A stretch of DNA of 64,000 bases from Vanilla planifolia (Eukaryota > Streptophyta > Magnoliopsida > Asparagales > Orchidaceae), in NCBI GenBank assembly GCA_023846275.1, contig CM043869.1, positions 18,075,501 through 18,139,500 on the forward strand, in the 5' to 3' direction. The notes under the pieces were generated by a model that was given only the letters and a program-made list of their open reading frames with translations, was not told where the DNA came from and did not search any database. Each line of letters starts with the position of its first letter. The stretch's first letter is position 1. Shown one piece after another: positions 24,246-36,300 of the stretch. A program made the translations under genes and the position numbers.

Positions 24246-27037
24246 TTGAAACACCTTTCCTTAATTCAAAAGGAGGCAAAATGTCTTACACAAGATCCTT
24301 TATAGAGGATCAAACAGAAAGTCAGACATTAAGAGTTTAAGGAGAGGCTTGGGGAGAGGCATCCCCTAACCCCAAGCAAAATCGGAATGGCAGGCAGCGC
24401 GTGCAGCCCAGTCTGCCGGCACGTTACCCTCTCTCTGAATATGCGATATGATCAACACGTTGAGGCCCCGAGCATGTAGAATCGCCTTTGCAAAAAAACC
24501 TCCCACGGGCGACTGCATGAGAGTAGTGCGTACCTCCTGCATCGCAAGCGTAGAATCTGTTTGAATCTCAATTGCCTGAAACTTCAAGAGCGTGGTCCTC
24601 AGCAATTCAAGAGCCTCGAGCATGGCTTGAACTTCTACGACCGCATTCGCCTGTGAAAAAACTCTCCTTCCAACCACCAGCAAGGGCTTCCCCAAATGGT
24701 CCCTTACCACCAAGCCAAGACCCGCCAGATCATCACCAATAGCAACATTACAGTTAATTTTATCCATCTAGTTGGGGGAGGAACCTAATTTTGGGCTACC
24801 ATTAGCTCAGAAGAATTGTAAGGGTTTTCACAAGACTTGGATAGACGAAAATTGCATTGCGTTGCGATCTCAATCTATATCTTCCGCATTATAGTATTGT
24901 AGTTAAGTATATATTCCTTGTGCTTCTTTGCATTTCTGATCTCCCAGATGTAATACATCACTGTAGCTAAAGTCGCAGCATGCATCATGCTGTCGTCTTG
25001 CCGTCACACAGACGACCCCACATACTCAAGAAAGCGCTGCATGAAAGGCACCCCGCCACGCATGCCAAGAAGAAGGCCAAGCACAACCACAGCCCCACGC
25101 GCCTGGCAATCACTCCAAAGCTCCTGCGCGTGCGGGCACTCCCATAAGATATGCTGCGGCGTCTCAGTAGCATTACACTCCCATGTGCAGTTGCTGCTAT
25201 CAGCCAATCTTCTACGTGCCATCCACACTGCCATAGGGAGATGATCCCCCACTAGACGCCAAAGAAAAAAAACGCACCCTCGGCATAACTTTTACTTTCC
25301 ATATCCCCTTGAAGTGATCCGTGCCCACGTTAGGGCTTCCCGTGCAACCTCTAATTCTTCCACAACGTAACTGCATGTAAAATCTAGAATTATTAACCTG
25401 CACAGGTTTAGTATGGGACTGCAGTAGAGTATTGCGATTGTAGTTCTGAGCCCAAGGTAGATGCATCACTCTTTCAAACAATAGATCACTGGCCCAATCG
25501 CGAATCTTGCCCTCATCCCAAGCACCCGTCTCAATAATGCAATCGCCCACGTACTTTGGCCAGTTGATGTCTATGTTGATAAAGGGGGGGCACCAGTTGA
25601 TTGGAAGGAAGCCAAGCCAATTGTCCTCCACAAACATTACAGCCTTGCCATCCCCAAGTCTCCATACGAAGTTGGCGACGGCACTCGGCATAGCAGCAGC
25701 GACGAGTCTGCATGCATGGGAGGCACCCCACGGTGCCCTAAATGTAGTACATGCTGCTAAATATTTGCTTCTCATAATCTGAACCCAGGAGCTATCATGG
25801 CGGCCAAGCAATCTCTTGCACTGTTTCATTTGTAAGACATGTTGCCATGTGCGTAGATCCAGTAAGCCAAGTCCACCAGCTTCTTTAGGAAGAGTAATAG
25901 TATCCCAATTTGCGCAATGCATCATATTTGAATTACTTGCGCCACACCAAAGGAAGTTCCTGATCTTTCTTTCCACCGCATCAATGACCCGCTTCGGCAT
26001 AATGCAATGACTCAAAAGGTGGCTTGGGATAGTATTAAGCACAGCCTTGATCATAACCACTCTCCCCGCTAATGATAGTGGCCTAGTACGCCATTTAGCA
26101 ACCTGCTCTTTGATCTTCTAGATCATAAGGTTGAAGCCCCCTTTAACAGATTCGCCGAGATTGGGACACCAAGGTATTTAAGACTTTCTCCCCGATTTAT
26201 TCGCAGTTTTCTCGCAACCAATTTCCTCCTCTTTGTGCTCATAGCCTTGCTAAAGTAAACCATTGGCTTGGCGAAATTTACTCTCATCCCCGCAGCCGTG
26301 CCAAATTCCTGCATGATCCTTCTAACCGCACGCGCAGCCTCACGCGTTGCTGGCGCATACAAGAGGATATCGTCTGCATACAACAAATGCGATACGAGCA
26401 ACGCATTCTGTCCACACTGAAAGCCAAGCAGTGATCTCGTCTCATCATCATGCACGATGAGAGAAAAATATTCCAACACAATTGTAAAAAGATACGGCGA
26501 AAGTGGGCACCCCTGACGAAAGCCACGCTGAGCCTCAATCTATGGAAGCCGAGCACCATTAAGCAGAACCCCAAACCTCGGATAAATGATACATGCTTCA
26601 ATCCAGTCGCACCAAATGCAAGGGAAACCCATGAGTTTTAGCATAGCTAGCACAAAATCCTATCTCACGGTCTACTCCATATCTACTTTTATTGCTGTAA
26701 GCCCTACCTTGTTGGTGGAAGAATGCATTCTTGAAACCATTCTTGAGCTGTGAAGATGTTATCTGAAATGCTTTTTTCTGGAACAAATGCCCCTTGCTCT
26801 CTGGATATGATACTTGGCAGCACTGGCTTAAGCCTCTCTACAAGAATTCTTGCTATTACCTTATAAATAACATTAAATAAGCCAATAGGCCGAAAGTGCT
26901 CCGGCTTACTGGCACCTTGTATTTTGGGTATCAAGACAACGAGTGTGTCTTTCCATGTCTTCGGCATTTGCTTCTCCTCAAAAAAGATTAGAACCACGCA
27001 GATAATGTCACCATGAGTTATCTCCCAGTAGCCTTGG
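24246..27037 (-). mobile_element. 5'-truncated non-LTR retrotransposon (LINE), RT to RNase H
   Basis: Read on the minus strand, this is the C-terminal two thirds of a plant LINE ORF2. 26997-26704 holds the early reverse-transcriptase block (VLIPKIQGASKPEHFRPIGLFN). 26479-26123 holds the catalytic box YADDILLY, with YADD at 26380-26369. 26060-25212 is an uninterrupted 282-codon thumb/connection segment. 25252-25004 has a zf-RVT zinc finger (CTWECNATETPQHILWEC). 24767-24366 is a 133-codon RNase H (plant RVT_3) domain. The pieces sit in different frames, so the copy has several frameshifts. Endonuclease and ORF1 are missing because of 5' truncation at about 27037. It is clearly more GC-rich than its surroundings and much better preserved than the LINE at 31-36 kb. 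No poly(A) tail (poly-T on plus) adjoins the left target duplication. Confidence 0.9.
24366..24767 (-). pseudogene. RNase H domain of LINE 1
   Basis: The 133-codon open frame begins MDKINCNVAIGDD and contains GLGLVVRDHLGKPLLV, EVQAMLEALELL, IEIQTDSTLAMQEV and HIQREGNVPADWAAR. These match the order of acidic and histidine motifs of plant RNase H (RVT_3) domains that end LINE ORF2 proteins: D of NVA, E of EVQA, D of QTDS, and H/N of the REGN block. It is the last domain of the interrupted ORF2 and unlikely to act alone. Confidence 0.8.
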
Positions 27038-27316
27038 ATGAACTGTTTCCACTTGTTCGCTTTAATTCAATTATCTACATAATGGAATTTATGTAGCTTT
27101 TTATACAATGTAGAATTTTTTTATTGCATAGTTCACCCTAGTGGTTCTAATGTTTTCGTTTATTATTTGCAAGATAGCAAGTACCAATTGTTTTCACTTG
27201 TTCATATTACTTCAATTATCCACTTAAAGGAATTTATGTAGTGTTTTGCTCAGGCTAAAATTTACTACTGAATAGTTCAATTATATTTACCTGCATTTCT
27301 GGTGTTTTTTTATTAG

Positions 27317-30300
27317 GAAGTAATGCATTGTTTTGTAATCCGGGTAAGCAAACTTTGTGGGCATTCATGCTCTTAGAAAATATTATTTTTTGTAAAATGA
27401 CGTGATACTTTACTATGAACAAATTTCCTTCTATAGGTACGATGCTTTCACCTGAAGGATCAAATCCTACAGAAGCATTTGGTTAGTCCTTCTTTTCCTT
27501 CATCTTGTGTACAATAGGGTTTTTTAATCTAAGAATGCCATAGATTTAAGCAGAATGTGTTCTAGCATTTTAAAAATTATTTTTCTTATGCATTTTGGTT
27601 CTATGGCATTGTATTTGGCCTATTATTGTGGGCTTGTATATTTTTGATTGAAACGCATTTTTTGGATAAGCTGATGAATATGTTTCCTTTCAGAGCTAAG
27701 TCAGGAGGAGTGTGAAGATGTTCAGTTTAAGCAGGTAGAAGATTCTGTCTTTTGCTTATTTTGATGTTTCCAAGTTTGTCATAGTTCAGTATTGCATTAT
27801 TGAATGGCAACGTGGCTTGACTATTCTGCAGAACAATCACAAATGATCATCTTAAATTACCTTGCAGTGATAAACTCAACAGTTAACAAATGTGGCAGGA
27901 TTAACAGTAGAGGTCCTGCGTATCTTTTGAATGCTGAAGATCAGTAGAGAATTATCAAATGCATTTTTATTAGCTGATCCTGTAGTTAGTTTTTACAATT
28001 TTTGTTTTATAAAACATTAATGAAGTGACACCAAGGTTATTCATGTGCTGGAATGAAGTAAAACAAGTGAAGCCTCATAGGAGTCATGAAGAGCAAGAAT
28101 CAACTTGGACCAAGAATCCCAAAAGGAGATAGTCAAGGACATGTCCAAGATCAGATGTGCCAATTCCCTGAATCCCCGGATCAGATGTTCTTGACCAAAC
28201 CTAGATTTGAAGTCTGATTTAATTAGAACATCCAGCCTCTTGGGATTGAGCAATTTTATAAATGCTACAGGACAATCATGGTGGAAGATTTTTGGATCTT
28301 AATCTTATTGGACATTACAATATGTTGTCATGCATGTTCAATTAATTTGAAAATTTTCTAGACTGATTTGGTCTTGATAATGAGCTCTTTGCAGTCATGG
28401 GATATTTTGAAATCTGCATGATTCTATTGATTATCTAGGTAAGATTTAGGCAATTGGATAGAAATCATGAAAGTTTTCTAGATGGGCTATAATTGATTGA
28501 TGTAAATTTTTTGGTCACTCTTAAGCCTTAGCAATATAAAGGAACTTTCAGATGTAGCCACACTGCATCAATCAATGCTTTGAGAAAGAATCAAAATATG
28601 CAGCATTATCCATAGAGAAAAAAATTTGGTGCTATACATATTCTTCATATTCTACTCAATTTCTCCCTCCACTTCATCAAAAATCTATTTAAGAAGGTTG
28701 ACGAATCCTTAGGAATTGAGAGAGAGTCTATTTGATTTCAAAGAACTACGATAAGGAGAATGAGCCATGACCAACATCTAATGAGGAATAATTAAAGAGC
28801 AAATTGTGTTAAGGTGAGCAATTCTAATTGTTAATTTATTTTGTCTATAATCTACTTCAAAGGAACTCCATTTTTCTCTAAGACCCATCTAGCTCAACCC
28901 TTGTTGATGCAGGAATTCTCTCTTAAGATGGTTTAGATTGGGGATGCAAAACAAATTTTGTAGCAATTTGTTCCTATCTATAAGTAAAAAAAAATGTATG
29001 ATTAGATTGAGAAATGGAAAGCATGATTAACAAAAAGGACAAATTGAAGACAATGATTTAATGTACTTACAAAAATGCAAGTTGTTTTGTCAGCCACAAT
29101 AATTGATGAGGAAATTTCAAAATTGATGGCAATACAAGAACAACATTATGAGGAGGTATTTCCTAGTAGGAGGTTACAAGATAAAGAAGAGATGGAGAAA
29201 GGCCATTTGAAGAATCTCCGATGCAGATTGTTGTTGAAAAAGAGGATGAAGCATCTCCTAAAACACAAAAAGATGAGGCAGCACATGTCATGGCAGAAGT
29301 AATGATCAAGTTATAACCTATGGGGAGGGGGATGCCAATGCTAAGAAGTTGGATGTGTTTCATGATCAAATTGAAACCTGCATCACCCAATGTTGTTAAT
29401 CGCATACTTTTATGTTGTGATTTGATAATAACAAAATCATACATTTTTTATTAATATATATTTTGAGTGTATGTTGATCAAGACTAGCTAGTATGGATGA
29501 TGATAGACAAGGATGATGATGGACAAACGCGAGCTTAGCTTTCACATTGTTGTACCCATGTGGTTATTGCTCTTGATGGGTTGGCATCTGTTTAGAGTAA
29601 ATCTTAACTTTATTTTGATAGAATGTCAAAACTTATATTAAAAATTTTATGGTACATGATACATCATTTTTTTCTTTCACAAGCTTCATGAATGAACCTC
29701 AAACATGCATGGTTAGTATTCTCCTTATTGCATGCGTTTGTATAAGTTAGCCACTTAATTTAACTTACACATTAGATAATATGCATTAGCGTATCATGAT
29801 TTATGTCTTAATCAAGTAAAAATTGAAATGAGAACATAGTGTTAAACTACAAGAAGTGCACTAATCGTACAAAGTATAATACAACTAAGTCATTTAAAGT
29901 ATAATACAAATTATCAGACTTTGCAATCCAAGCCTTGGTTAGTATTGTAAAGTGGATTGTACAACATGGTATTGCCTATTTAATAGTACGACTTGGTTGT
30001 AGGGTTGATCATAATGAATAAGAGCATAACAGAAATATTTGAATAATACAATATTAGGGTATTGCACATGTATGGTCTATATAAGAGTCAGGTAAGCCAA
30101 GTAAATAGGTAAACTTGAGAAGATTGGTATAGTACGATACAAGAGTATTATATAGTAGGAGCATTTAGAGAGGCTAAGGGAATAAAGGATAAAAAGTCTT
30201 TGTATAGTACAATATTATTCATCATATAAGTATTATTTTACTTAACAGAGAGTTGAAGTTTTGAATGACTTGAATAGAGAATATTGTATGGTATGATTTA

Positions 30301-33300
30301 ACTCATCGTATAAGTACAATCCTATCTAACAGAGAGTTTAAATAATCAAACATAAGCAAGAAAAGAACTAGAGATATTTGTATAGTAGGATGTAAAATAT
30401 CGTACCAATACGATCAATTCTTGAGGATTAATTAATCATTTAGAGAACTAAACTAGAGAATATTGTATAGCACAATGTATACTTATCGTATAGTATGATC
30501 CTTTATAAGCACCATGAATGTTGTGAGAATAAAATATTTAACAATTTGATACATTGGACGATCAGGTCATTTAGCAGTATTGTACAATACCATTTGTGTA
30601 TCGTACAGTGCAAACGAAAACGAAAATTATGCAACAAGTCAATCATCTCAAGAATAAAAAATTAGCCATTAGGTAATTGTTGTGGTTGCCTTTAGATGCT
30701 CGTTAACCATCCTTCTATAATAAATAAACCTTTAGAATATTTTAGAAATAACTAATGTAATTTTACAAATTGATTAAAAGAGATGTTTGTGCTTTAATTG
30801 GCTTCTTATTGTTCACCTCAGTATTTGAAAACTATATAAAGCAGTTTTAAAAATAGGTTTTTAGTGTTTCATTCTCTCTCATTTCACATCTTAGGTAACA
30901 TTATTTAATATTTCTTTTCACATAAATTGTGCCACTTATATTATAAATCTATTATTGTAAAGTATTGTAATTGTTTTTCTTAACATTGTTGTATTGACTC
31001 ATTTAAGTCGTTATTTATGCCTCTTTTGGGCCTCTCATTGGTCCCTTGTGAATTAACCTTAAAAGAGTTTTCACTTATTGGTCATATGACAAGGGGTGGT
31101 TAGTGGAGTAAGCTTTGTCATCGAAGTGGGGGTGAACATATATTTGAGTTTGGATTGAACCAGTTAATGAAATTAATGATAAGCTAGTGCAAATAGAGCA
31201 AGTAGAAACAATGATAAAGTCAATTGCTTAGCCTAATAAAATAAGTAACATGCGGAAAATGTTGCAAATCAAATTGAAAGACTACATGAAGTGTTTAACA
31301 AATCCTCAATTTGATAGACGATCCTAATCAAATTCAAAAACCATAGCCAAGCATAGAACTCAACCCTCCATGAGTGTCTTGATTCTGAAAAACTTTGGGT
31401 TGGAATTCTATGAAAATATTAAGAAAGCGGGTTTAATTCTTTGGAATCCGATGGTTTTACTCTTGTCCAAACCAAAAGGTCTAAAAAAGGGGCAAAAAAC
31501 ATTGCCAAGCAAAGTACCAATTCAAAATGGAATCGTAAAAGTGTTAAAACAATACAAGATTATTGAAGAATAACTGTCCAATGGATAGCATTCTTATTTG
31601 AGGGGTATTGCAAATTATAAGTTTATTAATAGATTAAACAAAATAATCAAAAATAAAAATGTAATTTTTCTTGCTCTACTTGAACCTATGGCACTACAAA
31701 AAAATTATAGCACTTAGCTTTCAATTTGGGGTACAATTAGATACCAGCAACAAGTCAAACAAAATTTAGATACTCTGAAAAAATGATATTTAATGCTCTA
31801 TTATTTATGAAGATGGTCAATTAATACTTTTGGAAGTTGTCAGTAATGGGCTAGTTTCAAATTACACAATAGTGTATGCTCAGAGCTCTAAAACTTTAAG
31901 GCCTGAGATGTGTAGCAAGTTCACTAAAATTGTTGCTAATCAGAATACATTATGGCTAATAGGAGGTGACTTCAATGTTATTGCTCTAATAGATAAATAT
32001 AAGAGCATGTCCACTTCTAACATTGTAGTTATAAATGAGTTTAAGGATTGCATTAGTCAATGTGGACTATTTGAGATTTCTTTTAAGGGTACACCATTCA
32101 CTTGGGTAAGCAAAAGAAAGGATAAACGGGTTTGTAAAAGCTTAGATAGGATATTAGTAAATAAATAGTGGATGGATAGCAACCCAACTACGACTATTGA
32201 ACACTTAAACAAGATAGAGTATGATCACTCTCCTTTATTACTAAAGCATTCAACTGAGCAATTTTATAGTCCTTGACAATTCAAATTTCAAGTGGACTTC
32301 ACATCCTACTTTATACAACCTAATCGAAAGCAATTGGACAAATCCTATTCACTTGACTTGTTTGCAGGCACTTGCCTTCAAGCTTAAAAGGCTAAAAAAT
32401 TGTCTAAAACAATGACATGGGACTACTTTTGGGAACATTTTTTAGAATATGAAGGGACCTGGAGAGGAAGTTAAGGATTGTAATTAATTAATATCTCATG
32501 GATGAGCTGAGCTAAGAAGAAATCTTTTGGCATTAAAAAGCAAGGGCTAAATGGTTAATTGATGGTGAAAAAAATACTAAATTTTTTTATGCCTTAGTTG
32601 AGGATAGACATTCAAAACTCTATATCTTTGAGATTAAAGGGAATTATCAAGATCTTGGGTTAGGAATAACTATAGTGTGTTGCTATACAATATTTTAGGG
32701 AACATTTAGAGAAAATGAGACTATTACTCATGAGGTAGAGCTACAATGTATCCCTCAACTTATTTCTCTAGAAGACAGCCTAGCTCTTGTAAAAGATGTG
32801 AAGAGGAAGTTTGTCTACTATTTCAATTGAATAACCATAGTGTCTTTGGTCCAGTTGGCTTTAATGGTATGTTTGGTACCACATACCAGGATATTATTGC
32901 TTTAAATGTTAAGAATATAGTACAAGATTTCTTGAAAGACAATTTGTACCCTGAGGAATTGTCAACTCCTATATTGTTTTAATTCCAAAATCTAGATTTT
33001 AGGCCTATTTGTATTGCCAATTTTGTTGGAAAAATTTTGAGTAAGTTCTTAGCTAGCAAACTACAACACTTACTAAGCAAAACTATTTCACCAATGCAAG
33101 TAGAAATTATTAAAAGCAAAGAAATGGCTGATAATGTCTTGATTACTCATAATTTAATGGTCTTATTGAACAAAAAAGCTTAGGAGGGGAAACTGTATAA
33201 TTAAGTTGGACATTAAAAGTGCATTTGATACCATTTTATGGGACTTTCTATTTAAAGTGCATCATAACTTTAATTTTTCAATAAAGTTCAACTATTTGGT

Positions 33301-36300
33301 TAGAAGTCTTCTTAATAGTTCATAGTTATTCATTATAGTTAATGACTATTATATTGATTCATTCGACTACAAAGGGAGCTTCTGTAATGCAGTTTTATCT
33401 CTCCACTGCTGTGCATCATTGCAATGGAGTACTTCTCCTGACTAAAACTGAGTTTTTACAACAAGACTACTGCATTATGCTACAAGGGACACGCCACTAA
33501 TTAAACATCTCAGTTATGTTGATGGCATCATAATTTTTAGTAGAGGGGATTTAAGGTCTTTAAAGGGTATCTATATCATGCTTGACATCTTCCAACAGTC
33601 CTCATGCTTGCTATTAAATAAGAAAAAATGCAAATTTTATGTCTCATCTAAGCTGAAAGCAATTGCAAATAAGAGAATTGAGAAGGTTTTGGGATTCAAA
33701 CAATGATTTATTCCCATAATGTACATAGGATGCCCAATATGCTTTGGTAAAAAGAAATTCTTTTATTTTCAACATTTAGTAAAAAAAATTGCAAAACAAA
33801 GTTGCTAGTTGGAAGAAGAAACTACTGGTTATAAGAGATGGATTAATACTCGTCAAACATCTTAATTATATTCCAGTTCATACATTAATGGCCTTGCTTT
33901 CTCCGATGTAAATTATAAGCAGGCTTGAAAAGATTATGAATACTTTCTTATGGGGTGACATTGACAATAATCATAAACATCATTGGATCAACTGGGAGAA
34001 AATAAGTGAATCTTGTTTTCCTTGGTTTAAATAAGTTAAATGATGTGGCTCTGGCATATTCAACTAAGCAAAACTAGAAACTATTGTCAGCCAGCTTACT
34101 TTGGGTGGAATTCGTTAAGGCCAAATATAAGAATGGGAAGCACACAAATTGCATCTAATATATAGAGAAATATGGGGAAGACAAGAGAGTTGGTTAAACC
34201 TGTGGTATTTAAATCCCTTATAAGTGATAAAGTTTATTGGACCTTAAATAAGGATGACAGATTCACCTTGAAATCAGCCTGAAATGTTATTAGAAGCAAA
34301 AATTTTGGGAAGATCTCCATGAAAAGAAAATGGAATGAGAAGCTTCCCACTAAGATTTCTATCTTAGTTTGGTGTATATTCAACCACTATCTTCCCTTTT
34401 CAACTCAACTAAGAAGATTGCATGTACAGCATACATCCAAGCACCCACATTGTTGTAATGAAGACACTATTGATTATGTTTTTACAAAAGGTAGTATTGC
34501 TCAATGAGTTTGGGAATTTTATGATATGGCCTTAGACAATAATGTCAAGATATACTAATCGGTTAATTCATTCTTAGATCAATGGTGGCAAGGTATAAAG
34601 GGCAACCCAGCTAATATGAAAGTAATGTCTGTCATTTCACTATTAATTTGCTGACAGATTTGAGAAGTCAGAAGCTTGAGGTTATATGAAAAGAAAATCA
34701 AAATGAAGGGATAGATAATTAAGAAAATTAAATGGCAATGCAAGAGTATTTTAAGATTTAAACACTGAAAACATATTAGGTTTTGATTCAGTCAGGTTTA
34801 CTATCACTTTTCAATTCAAGGAGGTTAACTATTGTCAAAGTATCTTTGGACTGAACCACTAGCATAAGTTATTAAAGTGAATATTTATGGATAGTTCAAA
34901 CAAAACAAAGCAAAAGTGGTGGTACTGATTAAGGATGCAAATTCATAGTTGTGTTATTCCTTTGTTGGACTAATTTATTTCAAGTCAGCACTAGAAACCA
35001 TTGTACTTGACATTACAATGAGTATCCAATGGTGCACTAGTTAGCAATTTACTTAGGTGATTGTTAATCTCAAATGTTCTAATTCAATTAATATAATTTT
35101 TAATTTTTAAATTCCCACATTGGACTATTGTGGAGAGACTACAACAGATTAATTGAAAAAAGTGTTTGTATTACTTAGAACAACATTAAAAAGGAGGAAA
35201 ACAAGGTTGCAAAAACACTTGCTAAAACGATATGCAAACAAGCTTGTGAAGGAATTAACAAAATGGATAAATATAAGACTACCATAATAATGGAGAAAGT
35301 TAGAATTCCCTACATTGGAAGATCGTACAAGATACTCAAATTATGTGTACAAGATAACCTAAAAGGCAATATTCCAATCAAAGTTTAAGCTCAGCTCATC
35401 TGCCTTCATCCAGTACATTGGTCAACATCGCACCATACAATTTTTCAACTTAGAATATCCCACCAATATTTCTTTCATGCATTGTCTAGTGACAATTACA
35501 AGTCATAGTTTTATGCTAGCTCTTCATTAGGTACTGTTCATTATTACAAGTAATCAGACTAGTACAACTTCAGTTTTGAACTTGTACGCACGTTGGATAT
35601 TACTATTCCTCCATGCATTCAACGTAACATACGATGTTCTCAAGCATAGGAAATCAAATAGATAAGATCATCTCATCATCTACTACATTCTTTGCACACT
35701 CCGGCCCTACTCAACTAAGTTTGTTAGATGATGTACTGTTTATCTGATCAACTCTTTGGGCACAGACGATTGCTTCATCATCCTATCATGACGACTTTAA
35801 TCATTCTTCACATTAATCTCTTGCTAGATTGCAAAGAAAACAAACCTTCATTTCGCATCAGCTATGTATGTGGAGCCATATTCCGTGCGCCTTCTCATAT
35901 TTGTACGGTGCAACATAATACATCTTTGTTATTGTTGTGATTTGGTATGTCAATGATATATTTGCTTTCACATGTACAACACACCCATGTAACTTTAACC
36001 TATTAAAAAAAAGAAACGTTCTTGATACTAAGAATAGGAAAATCGACATAAGTTGTTCGCAAAATGGATCTAAATAAAAAATAGGCACTTTTTGATACAT
36101 GATGCTTAATATAACATAATTTCAATTAGCTCGATGGAGAAGCAAATCTTGGAGGCAAAGTCTATTCTAACCTCAATAACAAGGTGGATGGCAAATGGTG
36201 CAATGCAAATGACATACAAGTAATGCACCTTTAAGTTTACTAAGGAATTCATTGTTGGGATGACCTACATTGTGGTGTCTTATGAATTGTGTGATGCAAT

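Larger units (their letters stand above)
24211..27316 (+). repeat. Tandem duplication of about 150 bp, first copy split by a LINE
   Basis: Sequence at 24211-24245 (ATTCGCAGGATAGCAAATATG) and 27051-27156 together resembles 27157-27316 (ATTTGCAAGATAGCAAGTACC; CACTTGTTCATATTACTTCAATTATC; GGAATTTATGTAG). The simplest reading is an old tandem duplication whose first unit was later interrupted by the LINE at 24246-27037. The second copy ends at the acceptor of the first recognised exon of the downstream gene. Confidence 0.6.
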
